Assembly: GCF_002095315.1 (NCBI RefSeq)
Contig: NZ_MLFN01000012.1
Coordinates: 18,490-82,489 of the forward strand
Length of the DNA: 64,000 nucleotides
Origin: Pantoea conspicua
GTDB taxonomy: Bacteria > Pseudomonadota > Gammaproteobacteria > Enterobacterales > Enterobacteriaceae
Direction: 5' to 3'
Shown here: in pieces, positions 10,628 to 19,897 of the stretch
How the letters are laid out: each line of letters starts with the position of its first letter
Numbering within the stretch: the first letter of the stretch is position 1
Notes under the pieces: generated by a model
Databases searched by the model: none
What the model saw: only the letters and a program-made list of their open reading frames with translations
What the model was told of the DNA's origin: nothing
Position numbers and translations under genes: made by a program

Positions 10628-11376
10628 AGGCATTTCTCTGCTGTTAGAAAATGACAATACGATTCACCTGCCTGATGCAGGTCATGACCAGAGGCGAAGC
10701 GTCGAAAAAGAATAGTGTGTTATTAGGGCTGCTTACATTGAGCCTGATTATCTTAAACCGGTTAAGCCGATAAAGACCAGTCGGGAAAAACCGGTTGAAG
10801 TGTTCAGATGGCTATCACTGTTAAATAAGTTGCATCTATAGCGCGGTGCGATGTTAAAACGGTTGAGGTTTGATTTAAATTGCCGGCAAAAAGTCGCGGT
10901 AACCAGAATCGGGAAAGTGTAAGCGAATACCTGAAACCGTGAATATCTTCATCATTCCATTCTTTTCGTTTCACTAACGTTTCTGCAATTAATCCGAACA
11001 TTTTCCCGTGTGACACCGACAGAGGGTTTGATTTTATATCGTTTTTTTCCCTTTCTTCTTTTCCCGCCCCGTTTAATCACTGCTTAACCATAATAAGAAT
11101 GTTTAAGCAATCAGCCGCTGGATGATTTAACCGCGGCGGTTCGCTAATTTTGCAATCTCGCATCATCGCTTTTAATGAGTGATTGTCCGGATTAGGGGAA
11201 ATTTAAGAATTATCGGAACCGGTTCAGACGCCGCTTATCACCCTGCCCGCCTATTTGCAGTTTTCACCCTTAGTTTGCCAGATAAATCATTTAAGCCCCT
11301 CTCGCGGCTCTGACAGTATGAAGGCATAAGTTCTCAACATTAGATAATCAATAACTTTTAGTTATAAGGAGTGACA
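10628..11376. other. Long AT-rich non-coding stretch between glycosyltransferase and ssuE
   Basis: About 750 bases without a convincing gene. It should hold the divergent promoters for the glycosyltransferase/flippase pair and for ssuEADCB. Visible structure: the core ACCGGTT occurs at 10757-10763 and 10791 region (AAACCGGTTAAG at 10755, AAAACCGGTTGAAG at 10787), a related AAAACGGTTGAGG lies near 10855, and a perfect palindrome GAACCGGTTC lies at 11216-11225. A T-rich patch lies near 11036-11060. One small open frame on the minus strand (10804-11016) has no recognisable features. Base composition is visibly more AT-rich than the flanking genes. Confidence 0.6.
11351..11365. promoter_or_regulatory. 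ATAAC-N5-GTTAT inverted repeat just upstream of ssuE
   Basis: ATAACTTTTAGTTAT is a perfect 5-base-arm inverted repeat ending one base before the ssuE Shine-Dalgarno AAGGAG (11367-11371). CysB and Cbl, the LysR-type activators of sulfur-starvation genes including ssu in E. coli, bind A/T-rich sites with ATAAC-like half-sites upstream of promoters. Its nearness to the start codon makes it more likely part of the transcribed leader, so assignment to either regulator is only a guess. Confidence 0.3.
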
Positions 11377-11928
11377 ATGCGAGTTATTACGCTGGCAGGT
11401 AGCCCACGGTTTCCCTCACGCTCAACCTCATTACTGACGCTGTGTCAGCACAAACTGGAAGCACGGGGTATCGAAGTCATTCCGTGGAATATTCATAACT
11501 TCCAGCCTGACGATCTGATCAATGCACGCTTCGATGCACCAGCGCTGCTGGCCTTACAGGACGATCTGGCCGCCGCCGATGGCCTGATCGTGGCGACGCC
11601 GATTTATAAAGCCTCTTTTTCCGGCGCGCTGAAAACCCTGCTCGACCTGCTGCCGGAGCGCGCGCTGGAGCATAAAGTCGTGCTGCCCCTGGCCAGCGGC
11701 GGCAGCGCCGGTCATATGCTGGCGCTCGACTACGCCTTAAAGCCGGTACTTAACGCGCTGAAAGCACAGGAAGTTCTGCACGGTGTCTATGCCGAAGATC
11801 ACCAGATTCAGCACTACGACCGTCAGCCGCAACTGCAGGATTCACTGGCGCAGCGCCTTGATGATGCAGTAGCCGCGTTCTGGCTGGCACTGACCCGTCA
11901 CCACCATCCCGTTGCACACGCCGTATAA
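11377..11928 (+). CDS. ssuE: NADPH-dependent FMN reductase of alkanesulfonate desulfonation
   Basis: Flavodoxin-like reductase that supplies reduced FMN to the monooxygenase SsuD. Start: ATG 11377 (MRVITLAGSPRFPSRS) rather than the in-frame GTG at 11371. AAGGAG lies 5-6 bases upstream, and the N-terminus then matches E. coli SsuE exactly in its first residues. At 183 residues it is slightly shorter than the E. coli enzyme (191). Family signs are the flavin phosphate loop GSPRFPSRSTS and the segment GLIVATPIYKASFSGALKTLLDLLPERAL. It is the first gene of ssuEADCB; the SD of ssuA overlaps its end. The operon is normally induced by sulfate limitation through Cbl/CysB (established for E. coli). 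Confidence 0.96.
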   Translation: MRVITLAGSPRFPSRSTSLLTLCQHKLEARGIEVIPWNIHNFQPDDLINARFDAPALLALQDDLAAADGLIVATPIYKASFSGALKTLLDLLPERALEHKVVLPLASGGSAGHMLALDYALKPVLNALKAQEVLHGVYAEDHQIQHYDRQPQLQDSLAQRLDDAVAAFWLALTRHHHPVAHAV

Positions 11929-11940
11929 AGGAGCAGATGT

Positions 11941-12894
11941 ATGAAACTGACATTAACAAAATGGCTGACGGCAGGCTTATTACTGGCTGGCCTGCAGGTG
12001 CAGGCCGCGCAGCCCGATCCGGCACAGATTCGCATCGGGTATCAAAAGGGTTCAGTCAGTATGGTGCTGGCGAAATCGCATCAGCTGTTAGAGAAGCGTT
12101 TTCCACACACCAAAATTCAGTGGATAGAGTTTCCGGCGGGTCCACAGATGCTGGAAGCGCTGAATGTGAACAGTATTGATCTCGGCAGCACCGGCGATCT
12201 TCCGCCGCTGTTCGCCCAGGCGGCTGGCGCGGACCTGCTCTATGTCGGTGCTGAACCGCCAAAGCCGCAGGCGGAAGTGATTCTGGTCCCGAAAACCAGC
12301 GCGCTGAAACAGGTCGCGGATCTGAAAGGCAAGAAAGTCGCCTTTCAGAAAGGCTCCAGCTCGCACAATTTGTTGCTACGCGCCCTGCAACAGGCAGGAC
12401 TGAGTTTCAAAGACATCACCCCCGTTTATCTGACACCGGCTGATGCGCGTGCCGCATTCCAGCAGGGAAATGTCGATGCCTGGGCGATCTGGGATCCCTA
12501 CTACTCGTCGGTGCTGTTACAGGGCAACTCCCGGGTGCTGGTGGATGGCAGCAAACTCAATCTGACCGGGTCGTTCTATTTGGCCACCCGCAGCTATGCC
12601 GAGGCACACGGTGCTTTTATTCAGCAGGTGCTGGATACCTTTAGCGCCGCCGATGCGCTGACCCGCAGCCAGCGCCCGCAGAGTATTACGCTGTTAGCGC
12701 AGGCGATAGGTTTACCCGAGCCGGTGATTGCCAGCTATCTCAGCCATCGACCGCCCACCACCATTACGCCGGTTAGCGACAAAACCGCGGATGCACAACA
12801 GCATACCGCTGACCTGTTCTATGCCAATCATCTGCTGCCAGTGAAACTATCGATTCGCGATCGCATCTGGCAATCCCCTACCGTGACGCAATAA
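11941..12894 (+). CDS. ssuA: Aliphatic sulfonate ABC transporter, periplasmic binding protein
   Basis: Periplasmic receptor that delivers C1-C14 alkanesulfonates to the SsuBC transporter. It has 317 residues (319 in E. coli). A signal peptide is evident: [20 protein letters not shown] followed by QAAQPDP, with cleavage expected after AQA or nearby. The mature protein shows the sulfonate-binding signatures [45 protein letters not shown] and [17 protein letters not shown]. It follows ssuE by 12 bases with an AAGGAG ribosome-binding site. The ssuD start follows its stop by 11 bases. Confidence 0.97.
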   Translation: MKLTLTKWLTAGLLLAGLQVQAAQPDPAQIRIGYQKGSVSMVLAKSHQLLEKRFPHTKIQWIEFPAGPQMLEALNVNSIDLGSTGDLPPLFAQAAGADLLYVGAEPPKPQAEVILVPKTSALKQVADLKGKKVAFQKGSSSHNLLLRALQQAGLSFKDITPVYLTPADARAAFQQGNVDAWAIWDPYYSSVLLQGNSRVLVDGSKLNLTGSFYLATRSYAEAHGAFIQQVLDTFSAADALTRSQRPQSITLLAQAIGLPEPVIASYLSHRPPTTITPVSDKTADAQQHTADLFYANHLLPVKLSIRDRIWQSPTVTQ

Positions 12895-12905
12895 GGAGCA
12901 AAAAA

Positions 12906-14051
12906 ATGGTATCCATATTCTGGTTTCTGCCGACGCATGGCGACGGTCACTATCTTGGCACTGCAGAAGGTGCACGCCCGGTGGATCACGCGTATCTGCA
13001 ACAGGTCGCACAGGCGGCTGACCGTCTTGGTTTTGGCGGCGTGCTGATCCCGACCGGCCGCTCCTGCGAGGATGCCTGGCTGGTTGCCGCCTCACTGATT
13101 CCGGTCACCCAGCGGCTGCGTTTTCTGGTCGCGCTGCGTCCGGGCGTGATTTCACCGACCCAGGCGGCGCGTCAGGCGGCGACGCTGGATCGCTTATCCA
13201 ACGGTCGCGCGCTGTTTAATCTGGTCACCGGCGGCGATCCGGAAGAGCTGGCGGGCGACGGGGTGTTCCTCGATCACCGTGAGCGCTACGCCGAGTCAGC
13301 TGAATTTACCCGCGTATGGCGTCGGGTGCTGGAGGGCGAAACGGTCGATTACGAAGGCAAGCACGTTAAGGTGCGCGGTGCCCGCCTGATGTTTAAACCG
13401 GTACAGCAACCGCGTCCGCCGTTGTGGTTTGGTGGCTCATCTGAACCGGCTCAGGATCTGGCAGCTGAACAGGTCGATGTCTATCTTACCTGGGGTGAAC
13501 CACCGGCTCTGGTGAAAGAGAAAATCGACCAGGTCCGTGCGAAAGCGGCGGCCCAGGGCCGGTCGGTACGTTTCGGTATTCGTCTGCACGTGATCGTACG
13601 TGAAACCAATGAAGAAGCCTGGCAGGCGGCCGACAAACTGATCGCCAACGTGGACGATGCCACCATCGCTAAAGCGCAGGCTGCCTTTCAGCGGGCCGAT
13701 TCTGTCGGTCAGCGCCGGATGGCGGCGCTACACGGCGGACGGCGCGACAAGCTGGAGATCAGCCCGAACCTGTGGGCCGGTGTCGGTCTGGTGCGCAGTG
13801 GCGCAGGAACCGCACTGGTGGGTGACGGACCCACGGTAGCGGCGCGCATCAAAGAGTATGAAGCGCTGGGGATTGAAACCTTCATTTTGTCGGGCTATCC
13901 GCATCTGGAAGAGGCCTATCGCGTCGGTGAACTGCTGTTCCCGCATCTCGATCTGCAGGTTCCGCTGGTGCCACAGCCGCGCGTCGTTCAGGCGCACGGT
14001 GAAGCGGTTGCCAACGATTTTACCCCTGAGAAAAAAGTCGCCCGGGGCTGA
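12906..14051 (+). CDS. ssuD: FMNH2-dependent alkanesulfonate monooxygenase
   Basis: Luciferase-like TIM-barrel enzyme that uses FMNH2 from SsuE and O2 to cleave alkanesulfonates to aldehyde and sulfite. It has 381 residues, as in E. coli. Conserved features seen are [32 protein letters not shown] (containing the active-site cysteine region), [41 protein letters not shown] and the C-terminal [27 protein letters not shown] precedes the start. SsuC begins 10 bases after the stop. Confidence 0.97.
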   Translation: MVSIFWFLPTHGDGHYLGTAEGARPVDHAYLQQVAQAADRLGFGGVLIPTGRSCEDAWLVAASLIPVTQRLRFLVALRPGVISPTQAARQAATLDRLSNGRALFNLVTGGDPEELAGDGVFLDHRERYAESAEFTRVWRRVLEGETVDYEGKHVKVRGARLMFKPVQQPRPPLWFGGSSEPAQDLAAEQVDVYLTWGEPPALVKEKIDQVRAKAAAQGRSVRFGIRLHVIVRETNEEAWQAADKLIANVDDATIAKAQAAFQRADSVGQRRMAALHGGRRDKLEISPNLWAGVGLVRSGAGTALVGDGPTVAARIKEYEALGIETFILSGYPHLEEAYRVGELLFPHLDLQVPLVPQPRVVQAHGEAVANDFTPEKKVARG

Positions 14052-14061
14052 GGAGAGCATC

Positions 14062-14853
14062 ATGGCCAGAACAGGTAAACGTCTCGCCGATACGCTGGTG
14101 CCGTGGGTGCTGCCAGCTCTACTGGTGGTGGCGTGGCAGATCGCCTCACAAACCGGCTGGTTATCGACGCGCATTCTGCCGGCGCCGGAAAAAATCGTGA
14201 CCACGTTCTGGCAGCTGGCCGCCAGTGGTGAACTGTGGCAACACCTGGCGATCAGTAGCTGGCGTGCGCTGATTGGTTTCACTATCGGGGGTTCCATTGG
14301 GCTGCTGCTCGGGCTGATTACCGGCACCTCCCGCACCGGCGAACGACTGCTGGATACCTCGGTGCAGATGCTGCGTAACGTGCCCCATCTGGCGCTGATC
14401 CCGCTGGTGATTCTGTGGTTCGGTATCGATGAGTCGGCGAAAATCTTCCTGGTGGCGCTCGGTACGCTGTTTCCGATCTATCTCAATACTTATCACGGCA
14501 TTCGCAATATCGATCGTGGGCTGGTGGAGATGGCGCGCAGTTATGGTCTCTCCGGCTGGAGCCTGTTTATTCAGGTGATCCTGCCTGGTGCGCTGCCAAA
14601 TATCATGGTCGGCGTCCGTTTTGCGCTCGGCCTGATGTGGCTGACGCTGATCGTGGCGGAAACCATTTCGGCCAACTCCGGCATCGGTTATCTGGCGATG
14701 AATGCGCGGGAATTTCTGCAGACCGATGTGGTGGTGGTCGCCATCATTCTGTATGCCCTGCTCGGTAAACTGGCTGATGTCGCCGCGTTGTTGCTGGAAC
14801 GCGTCTGGCTGCGCTGGCATCCGGCTTATCAACTGAAGGAGGAGAACGCATGA
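14062..14853 (+). CDS. ssuC: Aliphatic sulfonate ABC transporter permease
   Basis: Inner-membrane permease of the SsuABC importer. The start at 14062 ([20 protein letters not shown]) has AGGAGAG upstream and yields 263 residues, the E. coli length; the longer frame from 13858 only overlaps ssuD. About six hydrophobic helices are present, with the BPD permease coupling motif near [28 protein letters not shown] (EAA-type loop). The TGA of ssuC overlaps the ATG of ssuB by four bases (14850-14853), implying translational coupling. Confidence 0.96.
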   Translation: MARTGKRLADTLVPWVLPALLVVAWQIASQTGWLSTRILPAPEKIVTTFWQLAASGELWQHLAISSWRALIGFTIGGSIGLLLGLITGTSRTGERLLDTSVQMLRNVPHLALIPLVILWFGIDESAKIFLVALGTLFPIYLNTYHGIRNIDRGLVEMARSYGLSGWSLFIQVILPGALPNIMVGVRFALGLMWLTLIVAETISANSGIGYLAMNAREFLQTDVVVVAIILYALLGKLADVAALLLERVWLRWHPAYQLKEENA

Positions 14854-15638
14854 GTCAGACACTTTCCCCGGCGCGCCTGAATACCGGCACCCCGGTCGGC
14901 GTTAACCGCGTCAGCAAGCAGTATGGCAGCCGCACTATCCTGAACAATATCGATCTGCATATTCCGTCGGGCCAGTTTGTGGCGGTCGTCGGCCGCAGCG
15001 GCTGCGGTAAAAGTACCCTGCTGCGTCTGCTGGCCGGGCTGGAGCAGACTTCCAGTGGTCAGTTACTGACGGGCAATGCGCCGTTACAGTCGGCGCGCGA
15101 CGATACCCGTCTGATGTTTCAGGACGCGCGGCTGCTGCCGTGGAAAAAGGTGATTGATAATGTCGGCCTCGGGCTGAAAGGCAATGCCTGGCGTAGTGCG
15201 GCGCAGGATGCGCTGGCAGCAGTCGGGCTTGCCGATCGGGCTAATGAGTGGCCCGCGACCCTCTCCGGCGGACAGAAACAGCGGGTGGCGCTGGCCCGGG
15301 CATTGATTCATCGACCGGGTTTGCTGCTGCTGGATGAGCCACTGGGGGCGCTGGATGCCCTGACCCGCATCGAAATGCAGGAGCTGATTGAATCCCTGTG
15401 GCAGCAGCATCATTTTACCGTTCTGCTGGTGACCCATGATGTGAGTGAAGCAGTGGCGATGGCGGATCGGGTGCTGCTGATTGAGGAGGGCGAGATTGGT
15501 CTGGATTTGCTGGTTGATCTGCCACGTCCCAGACGGCGTGGTTCGCCACGGCTGGCAGAGCTGGAGGCGGAGGTGCTGGATCGCGTGATGCGCCGTACCC
15601 CACCGTCGCAGCCGGTTCGTCTGGCCCGACAGCGGTAA
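14850..15638 (+). CDS. ssuB: Aliphatic sulfonate ABC transporter ATPase
   Basis: ATP-binding subunit that drives SsuC. Visible in 262 residues (255 in E. coli): Walker [10 protein letters not shown] near 48-56, Q-loop [13 protein letters not shown], signature [15 protein letters not shown], Walker [14 protein letters not shown] and H-loop [16 protein letters not shown]. The first 20 residues before the ATPase fold are variable in the family. It is the last gene of the operon and runs convergently towards pepN with 36 bases between the two stops. Confidence 0.96.
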   Translation: MSQTLSPARLNTGTPVGVNRVSKQYGSRTILNNIDLHIPSGQFVAVVGRSGCGKSTLLRLLAGLEQTSSGQLLTGNAPLQSARDDTRLMFQDARLLPWKKVIDNVGLGLKGNAWRSAAQDALAAVGLADRANEWPATLSGGQKQRVALARALIHRPGLLLLDEPLGALDALTRIEMQELIESLWQQHHFTVLLVTHDVSEAVAMADRVLLIEEGEIGLDLLVDLPRPRRRGSPRLAELEAEVLDRVMRRTPPSQPVRLARQR

Positions 15639-15668
15639 AAAACGTCGGAGCCACACGCCTCCGCCGTT
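15635..15668. terminator. Intrinsic terminator between convergent ssuB and pepN
   Basis: AACGTCGGAG (15641-15650) pairs with CTCCGCCGTT (15659-15668) apart from one mismatch, with an 8-base loop. On the minus strand it is followed by a run of six T, a good terminator for pepN. On the plus strand the tail TCTGTT is weaker, so it serves ssuB less well. Confidence 0.65.
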
Positions 15669-15674
15669 CTGTTA

Positions 15675-18290
15675 TCAGGCGTTTAACGCCCGGGTGATCT
15701 TCTCATAGAGGTCGCCCGACAGCTTTTCCAGCCCTTTCAGCTGTTCAAGCGCATCGCGCATCATCGCCTGACGATCCTCGTCATAGCGTTTCAGTCGAAT
15801 TAACGGCTCCACCATCCGCGCCGCGACCTGCGGGTTGCGGGTGTTGAGATCGATCAGCATCTCCAGCAGGAATTTATAACCGCTGCCATCTTTGGCGTGG
15901 AACGCAGACGGGTTGGCGGAGGCAAAGGCCCCTACCAGCGAACGCACGCGGTTCGGGTTACTCATGCTGAAGGAGCGGTGAGTCAGTAACTGACGCACGT
16001 TACGCAGCACGTTAGAGGCCGGACTGGTGGCCTGCAACACAAACCACTTATCCATCACCAGACCATCCTGGTGCCAGCGTTCATCGTAAGCCGCCAGCAA
16101 CGCATCACGACAGGGCAGCTGCGCTGACACCGCAGCGGACAACGCCGCCAGCGCATCAGTCATGTTGGTGGCCTGATGATACTGCGTTTGCACCAGCTTA
16201 TCTGCCAGTTGTGCATCGCCAAATGCCAGATAGGTCAGGCAGATATTTCTCAGGCTACGCTGACCAATTGCGGCATGCTCAACCCGGTATTCACTCTGCT
16301 GACTGGCGTTATAAATTGCAAAGAACTCGTCAGCCAGTTCACGTGCCAGCGTGCGCTGCAGCGCGTCACGTACCAGCGCAATCGCCTGTGGATCGATGAC
16401 ATCAAACAGCTCGGCGATCTCATTTTCAGTCGGCAACGTCAGAATCAGTGCGGTCAGTGCCGGATCGCAGTCGGTATCAAGCAGCACTGCCCGGAACGCA
16501 TCCGCCACATGCAGCGGCAGTGACAGGTGTTGTCCCTGCTGATAGCGTGCCACGTTGAGACGGATGTAGGTCGCCAGCAGGCTCTGTGCCGCATCCCAGC
16601 GTGAGAAATCGTTACGCGCATGACGCATCAGGAAGGTGAGCTGCGCATCGCTCCATTTGTAATCGAGCTTCACCGGCGCAGAGAATTCCCGCAACAGCGA
16701 CGGCACCGGCTGGAAGTAGACATTATCGAAAATAAAGGACTGAAACTCCTCGGTGACATTCAGCACGTGATGCACCGGATGACCGTTGTGCTGCAACGGG
16801 ATCACCTTACCTTCATTATCATAAAGTTCGATATCGAGCGGGATGTGCAGCGGCAACTTCTCTTTCTGATCGGCAGTCGCCGGCGTGTGCTGGGTAACGT
16901 GCAGCGTATACTGCTCCAGTTCCGGATTATAGTCATCGCGCACCGTCAGCACCGGGGTACCAGACTGGCTGTACCAGCGGCGGAACTGTGACAGATCGAC
17001 GTTAGAAGCATCTTCCATTGCCTGCACAAAATCGTCACAGGTGGCCGCACTGCCATCATGGCGATCAAAGTAAAGCTGCATCCCTTTCTGGAAACTGGCT
17101 TCGCCCAGCAGGGTGTGCAGCATACGGATCACTTCCGATCCTTTTTCATACACCGTCAGGGTGTAGAAGTTATTCATTTCGATGACCTGATCCGGACGGA
17201 TCGGGTGAGCCATCGGGCTGGCATCCTCAGCAAACTGCGCACCACGCACGATACGCACGTTGTCGATGCGGTTAACCGCGCGTGAGCCGAGGTCTGAACT
17301 GAACTCCTGATCGCGGAATACCGTCAGCCCCTCTTTCAGGCTGAGCTGGAACCAGTCGCGGCAGGTGACGCGGTTACCGGTCCAGTTATGGAAATATTCG
17401 TGGCCGATCACCGCTTCAATGCCGAGATAATCTTTATCAGTGGCGGTTTCCGCTTTCGCCAGCACATATTTGGCGTTGAAAACGTTCAGACCTTTGTTTT
17501 CCATCGCGCCCATGTTGAAGAAGTCGACCGCCACGATCATAAAGATGTCGAGGTCATATTCGAGCCCGAAACGCTCCTCATCCCACTTCATGCTGTTTTT
17601 CAGCGAGGTCATCGCCCAGTCGGCGCGATCAAGATTGCCGCGATCGACAAAAATTTCCAGCGCTACGTCGCGTCCCGAACGGGTGGTGAAACTGTCGCGC
17701 AGCACGTCGAAATCGCCCGCTACCAGTGCAAACAGGTAGCACGGCTTCGGGAATGGGTCCTGCCATTTGACCCAGCTGCGGCCCTGCTCGTCCCGTCCGC
17801 TATCGATGCGGTTACCGTTCGAGAGCAGGAACGGATAACGTTCGCCGTCGGCAAACAGGGTGGTGGTGAAACGCGCCAGCACATCCGGGCGATCCAGATA
17901 CCAGGTAATATGACGGAAGCCTTCAGCTTCACATTGGGTACAGAGCGCCTCACCCGATTTATACAGTCCTTCCAGCGCCGTGTTCTGATCAGGATGGATA
18001 TCATTGATGATTTTCAGGGTGAAATTGTCCGGCAGCTGGCTTAATACCAGCGCGCCCTCTTCTTCGCGATAATCAGTCCAGGGCTGTCCGTTTACTTCAA
18101 TCGCGATCAGCGTTAAATCTTCGCCGTCCAGACGCAATTCAGCCTGGCTGTCACCGAGGCGTTTAACCTGACTGATCGCCGTTACGCGGGTGGTCGACGC
18201 ATCCAGTTCGAAGGTTAAATCGATGTCGGTGATGGTGTAATCTGGCGCACGATAATCGTGGCGATACTTAATTTGGGGCTGTTGCGTCAT
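15675..18290 (-). CDS. pepN: Aminopeptidase N (M1 family zinc metalloprotease)
   Basis: Major cytosolic aminopeptidase that removes N-terminal residues from peptides late in protein turnover. It has 871 residues (870 in E. coli). The exopeptidase motif GAMEN (in MGAMENKGLNVFN) is near 261. The zinc site HEYFHNWTGNR (HExxH) is near 297-301, with the third ligand in LKEGLTVFRDQEF about 19 residues on. There is no signal peptide. It diverges from pncB across about 244 bases that contain a long palindrome at 18331-18350. Its 3' end faces ssuB. Confidence 0.97.
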   Translation of the reverse strand: MTQQPQIKYRHDYRAPDYTITDIDLTFELDASTTRVTAISQVKRLGDSQAELRLDGEDLTLIAIEVNGQPWTDYREEEGALVLSQLPDNFTLKIINDIHPDQNTALEGLYKSGEALCTQCEAEGFRHITWYLDRPDVLARFTTTLFADGERYPFLLSNGNRIDSGRDEQGRSWVKWQDPFPKPCYLFALVAGDFDVLRDSFTTRSGRDVALEIFVDRGNLDRADWAMTSLKNSMKWDEERFGLEYDLDIFMIVAVDFFNMGAMENKGLNVFNAKYVLAKAETATDKDYLGIEAVIGHEYFHNWTGNRVTCRDWFQLSLKEGLTVFRDQEFSSDLGSRAVNRIDNVRIVRGAQFAEDASPMAHPIRPDQVIEMNNFYTLTVYEKGSEVIRMLHTLLGEASFQKGMQLYFDRHDGSAATCDDFVQAMEDASNVDLSQFRRWYSQSGTPVLTVRDDYNPELEQYTLHVTQHTPATADQKEKLPLHIPLDIELYDNEGKVIPLQHNGHPVHHVLNVTEEFQSFIFDNVYFQPVPSLLREFSAPVKLDYKWSDAQLTFLMRHARNDFSRWDAAQSLLATYIRLNVARYQQGQHLSLPLHVADAFRAVLLDTDCDPALTALILTLPTENEIAELFDVIDPQAIALVRDALQRTLARELADEFFAIYNASQQSEYRVEHAAIGQRSLRNICLTYLAFGDAQLADKLVQTQYHQATNMTDALAALSAAVSAQLPCRDALLAAYDERWHQDGLVMDKWFVLQATSPASNVLRNVRQLLTHRSFSMSNPNRVRSLVGAFASANPSAFHAKDGSGYKFLLEMLIDLNTRNPQVAARMVEPLIRLKRYDEDRQAMMRDALEQLKGLEKLSGDLYEKITRALNA

Positions 18291-18330
18291 ATTCCGTCTC
18301 GCGTTGTTATAAGTTTACCTGGCAAAGTCT

Positions 18331-18350
18331 AAGCTTGTTAATACAAGCTT
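18331..18350. promoter_or_regulatory. Palindromic operator-like site between pepN and pncB
   Basis: AAGCTTGT (18331-18338) and ACAAGCTT (18343-18350) are perfect inverted arms around TAAT. The site lies 40 bases upstream of the pepN start codon, within the region where a pepN promoter or leader should be. It does not fit the NadR box known for pncB in enterics (TGTTTA-N6-TAAACA). The cognate regulator is unknown. Confidence 0.4.
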
Positions 18351-18534
18351 GCCACGCACAATGCACGTAATGGGTGAAATGGCTACAATCTGTTAACAAT
18401 GGCACAGATTGGCCTCGACCCACTACAGTGAAATATGCTGTGATTGGCGTTAATGACTGAATTATACTTCCGCGTCTTTAAGACTGTGTACAACACCGGG
18501 CTCTGCGCCACCGAACAGGATGCTGAAACGCGCC

Positions 18535-19740
18535 ATGACAGGACATGCTTCCCCGATACTGACCTCGCTGCTCGATACGGACGCTTATAAGCTCCACATG
18601 CAGCAAGCCGTGTTCCACCGCTATCATGATGTCACGGTGGCGGCGGAGTTCCGCTGCCGTGGCGACGAACTGCTGGGTCTCTACGCTGATGAGATTCGTG
18701 ATGCGATTCGCGCAATGCAAACGCTGGCGCTGACCGATGATGAATATCAGTGGTTATCCCGCCTGCCCTTCTTTCAGCAGGATTATCTGAACTGGCTGCG
18801 CAATTTTCGTTATAACCCCGATCAGGTTGAGGTGCGCAATCACCACGGCCAGCTGGAACTGCGCATTCAGGGGCCGTGGCGTGAAGTGATTTTGTGGGAA
18901 GTGCCGCTGCTGGCGCTGATCAGTGAAGTCGTGCATCGTCATCGCACACCTCAGGTCACCACTCAGCAGGCCGTCGATCATCTGCAGCAGAAACTCGCCA
19001 CCTTTAAGACTGAGGTCGCCGATCTGGATATGTCCCGCTTTCAGCTGATGGATTTTGGTACCCGCCGTCGCTATTCGCAGGAGGTACAGCAGGCGATTGT
19101 GGCGACGCTGAAACAGGATTTCCCGTGGCTGATTGGCACCAGCAATTACGATCTGGCGCGACGTCTGACGCTGACACCGGTCGGCACCCAGGCGCATGAG
19201 TGGTTCCAGGCGTTCCAGCAAATCAGTCCGGTTCTGGCCAACAGTCAGCGTGCCGCGCTGCAGGCGTGGCTGGATGAATATGATGGTCAGCTTGGTATCG
19301 CCCTGACTGACTGCATCGCTATGGATGCCTTCCTGCGCGACTTTGGCCCGGTGTTTGCCCGACGTTATCAGGGGCTGCGCCACGACTCAGGTGATCCGGT
19401 TGAATGGGGTGAGAAAGCGCTGGCGCACTATCAGAAGCTGGGCATCGATCCGCAAAGCAAAACGCTGGTTTTCTCTGACAACCTGAATCTCGACAAAGCG
19501 CTGGCGCTTTACCGTCACTTTGGTCAGCGCACCAGTGTCGTTTTTGGTATCGGAACCCGTCTTACCTGTGACATTCCTGGCGTCACGCCGCTGAACATTG
19601 TGATTAAACTGGTGCAGTGCAACGGCAAGCCGGTAGCAAAACTCTCTGACAGCCCAGGCAAAACCATCTGCCAGGATAAGGCCTTTGTCAGAGCCCTGCG
19701 CAAAGCCTTTGATTTGCCGCTGGTGAAAAAAGCGAGTTAA
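18535..19740 (+). CDS. pncB: Nicotinate phosphoribosyltransferase
   Basis: Converts nicotinate and PRPP to nicotinate mononucleotide, with ATP hydrolysis, in the NAD salvage (Preiss-Handler) pathway. The ATG at 18535 ([19 protein letters not shown]) gives 401 residues against 400 in E. coli; an in-frame ATG at 18520 would add five unsupported residues. Neither has a strong ribosome-binding site, though AGGA lies upstream. Conserved features are [17 protein letters not shown], the [10 protein letters not shown] segment, [21 protein letters not shown] (containing the autophosphorylated-histidine region nearby), [16 protein letters not shown] and [10 protein letters not shown]. In E. coli pncB is repressed by NadR; no clear NadR box was found here. 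Confidence 0.96.
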   Translation: MTGHASPILTSLLDTDAYKLHMQQAVFHRYHDVTVAAEFRCRGDELLGLYADEIRDAIRAMQTLALTDDEYQWLSRLPFFQQDYLNWLRNFRYNPDQVEVRNHHGQLELRIQGPWREVILWEVPLLALISEVVHRHRTPQVTTQQAVDHLQQKLATFKTEVADLDMSRFQLMDFGTRRRYSQEVQQAIVATLKQDFPWLIGTSNYDLARRLTLTPVGTQAHEWFQAFQQISPVLANSQRAALQAWLDEYDGQLGIALTDCIAMDAFLRDFGPVFARRYQGLRHDSGDPVEWGEKALAHYQKLGIDPQSKTLVFSDNLNLDKALALYRHFGQRTSVVFGIGTRLTCDIPGVTPLNIVIKLVQCNGKPVAKLSDSPGKTICQDKAFVRALRKAFDLPLVKKAS

Positions 19741-19753
19741 ACCCTTTCTCATC

Positions 19754-19771
19754 GGGGCGTTGATCCGCCCC
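19754..19771 (+). terminator. Weak terminator-like hairpin after pncB
   Basis: GGGGCG (19754-19759) and CGCCCC (19766-19771) form a 6-base-pair GC stem 13 bases after the pncB stop. No U-tract follows, so termination may be weak or Rho-assisted. A second small hairpin, CCCC-N5-GGGG then AACTTTTT, lies at 19848-19866 in the asnS leader. Confidence 0.35.
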
Positions 19772-19897
19772 GCCTCTGCTGTAATAAATCTTCCATTCCG
19801 CCGGAATTTTGCTTGTTTCCTGAAGACTCGCAAGTAACATAGCAAAACCCCGGTCTGGGGAACTTTTTACTCACTTCTTCTATATAGAGAGATATTT

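Noticed and set aside
10804..11016. Minus-strand open frame of 70 codons in the gap upstream of ssuE
   Set aside because: No ribosome-binding site worth noting, no recognisable motif, and located in AT-rich regulatory-looking DNA. Probably chance.
17388..18044. 218-codon plus-strand open frame opposite pepN
   Set aside because: Antisense shadow of a well-conserved gene; no start signal and no family resemblance.
19848..19866. CCCC-N5-GGGG hairpin then AACTTTTT in the asnS leader as a T-box or attenuator
   Set aside because: The stem is only four base pairs, there is no leader peptide or T-box motif, and T-boxes are rare in this group.
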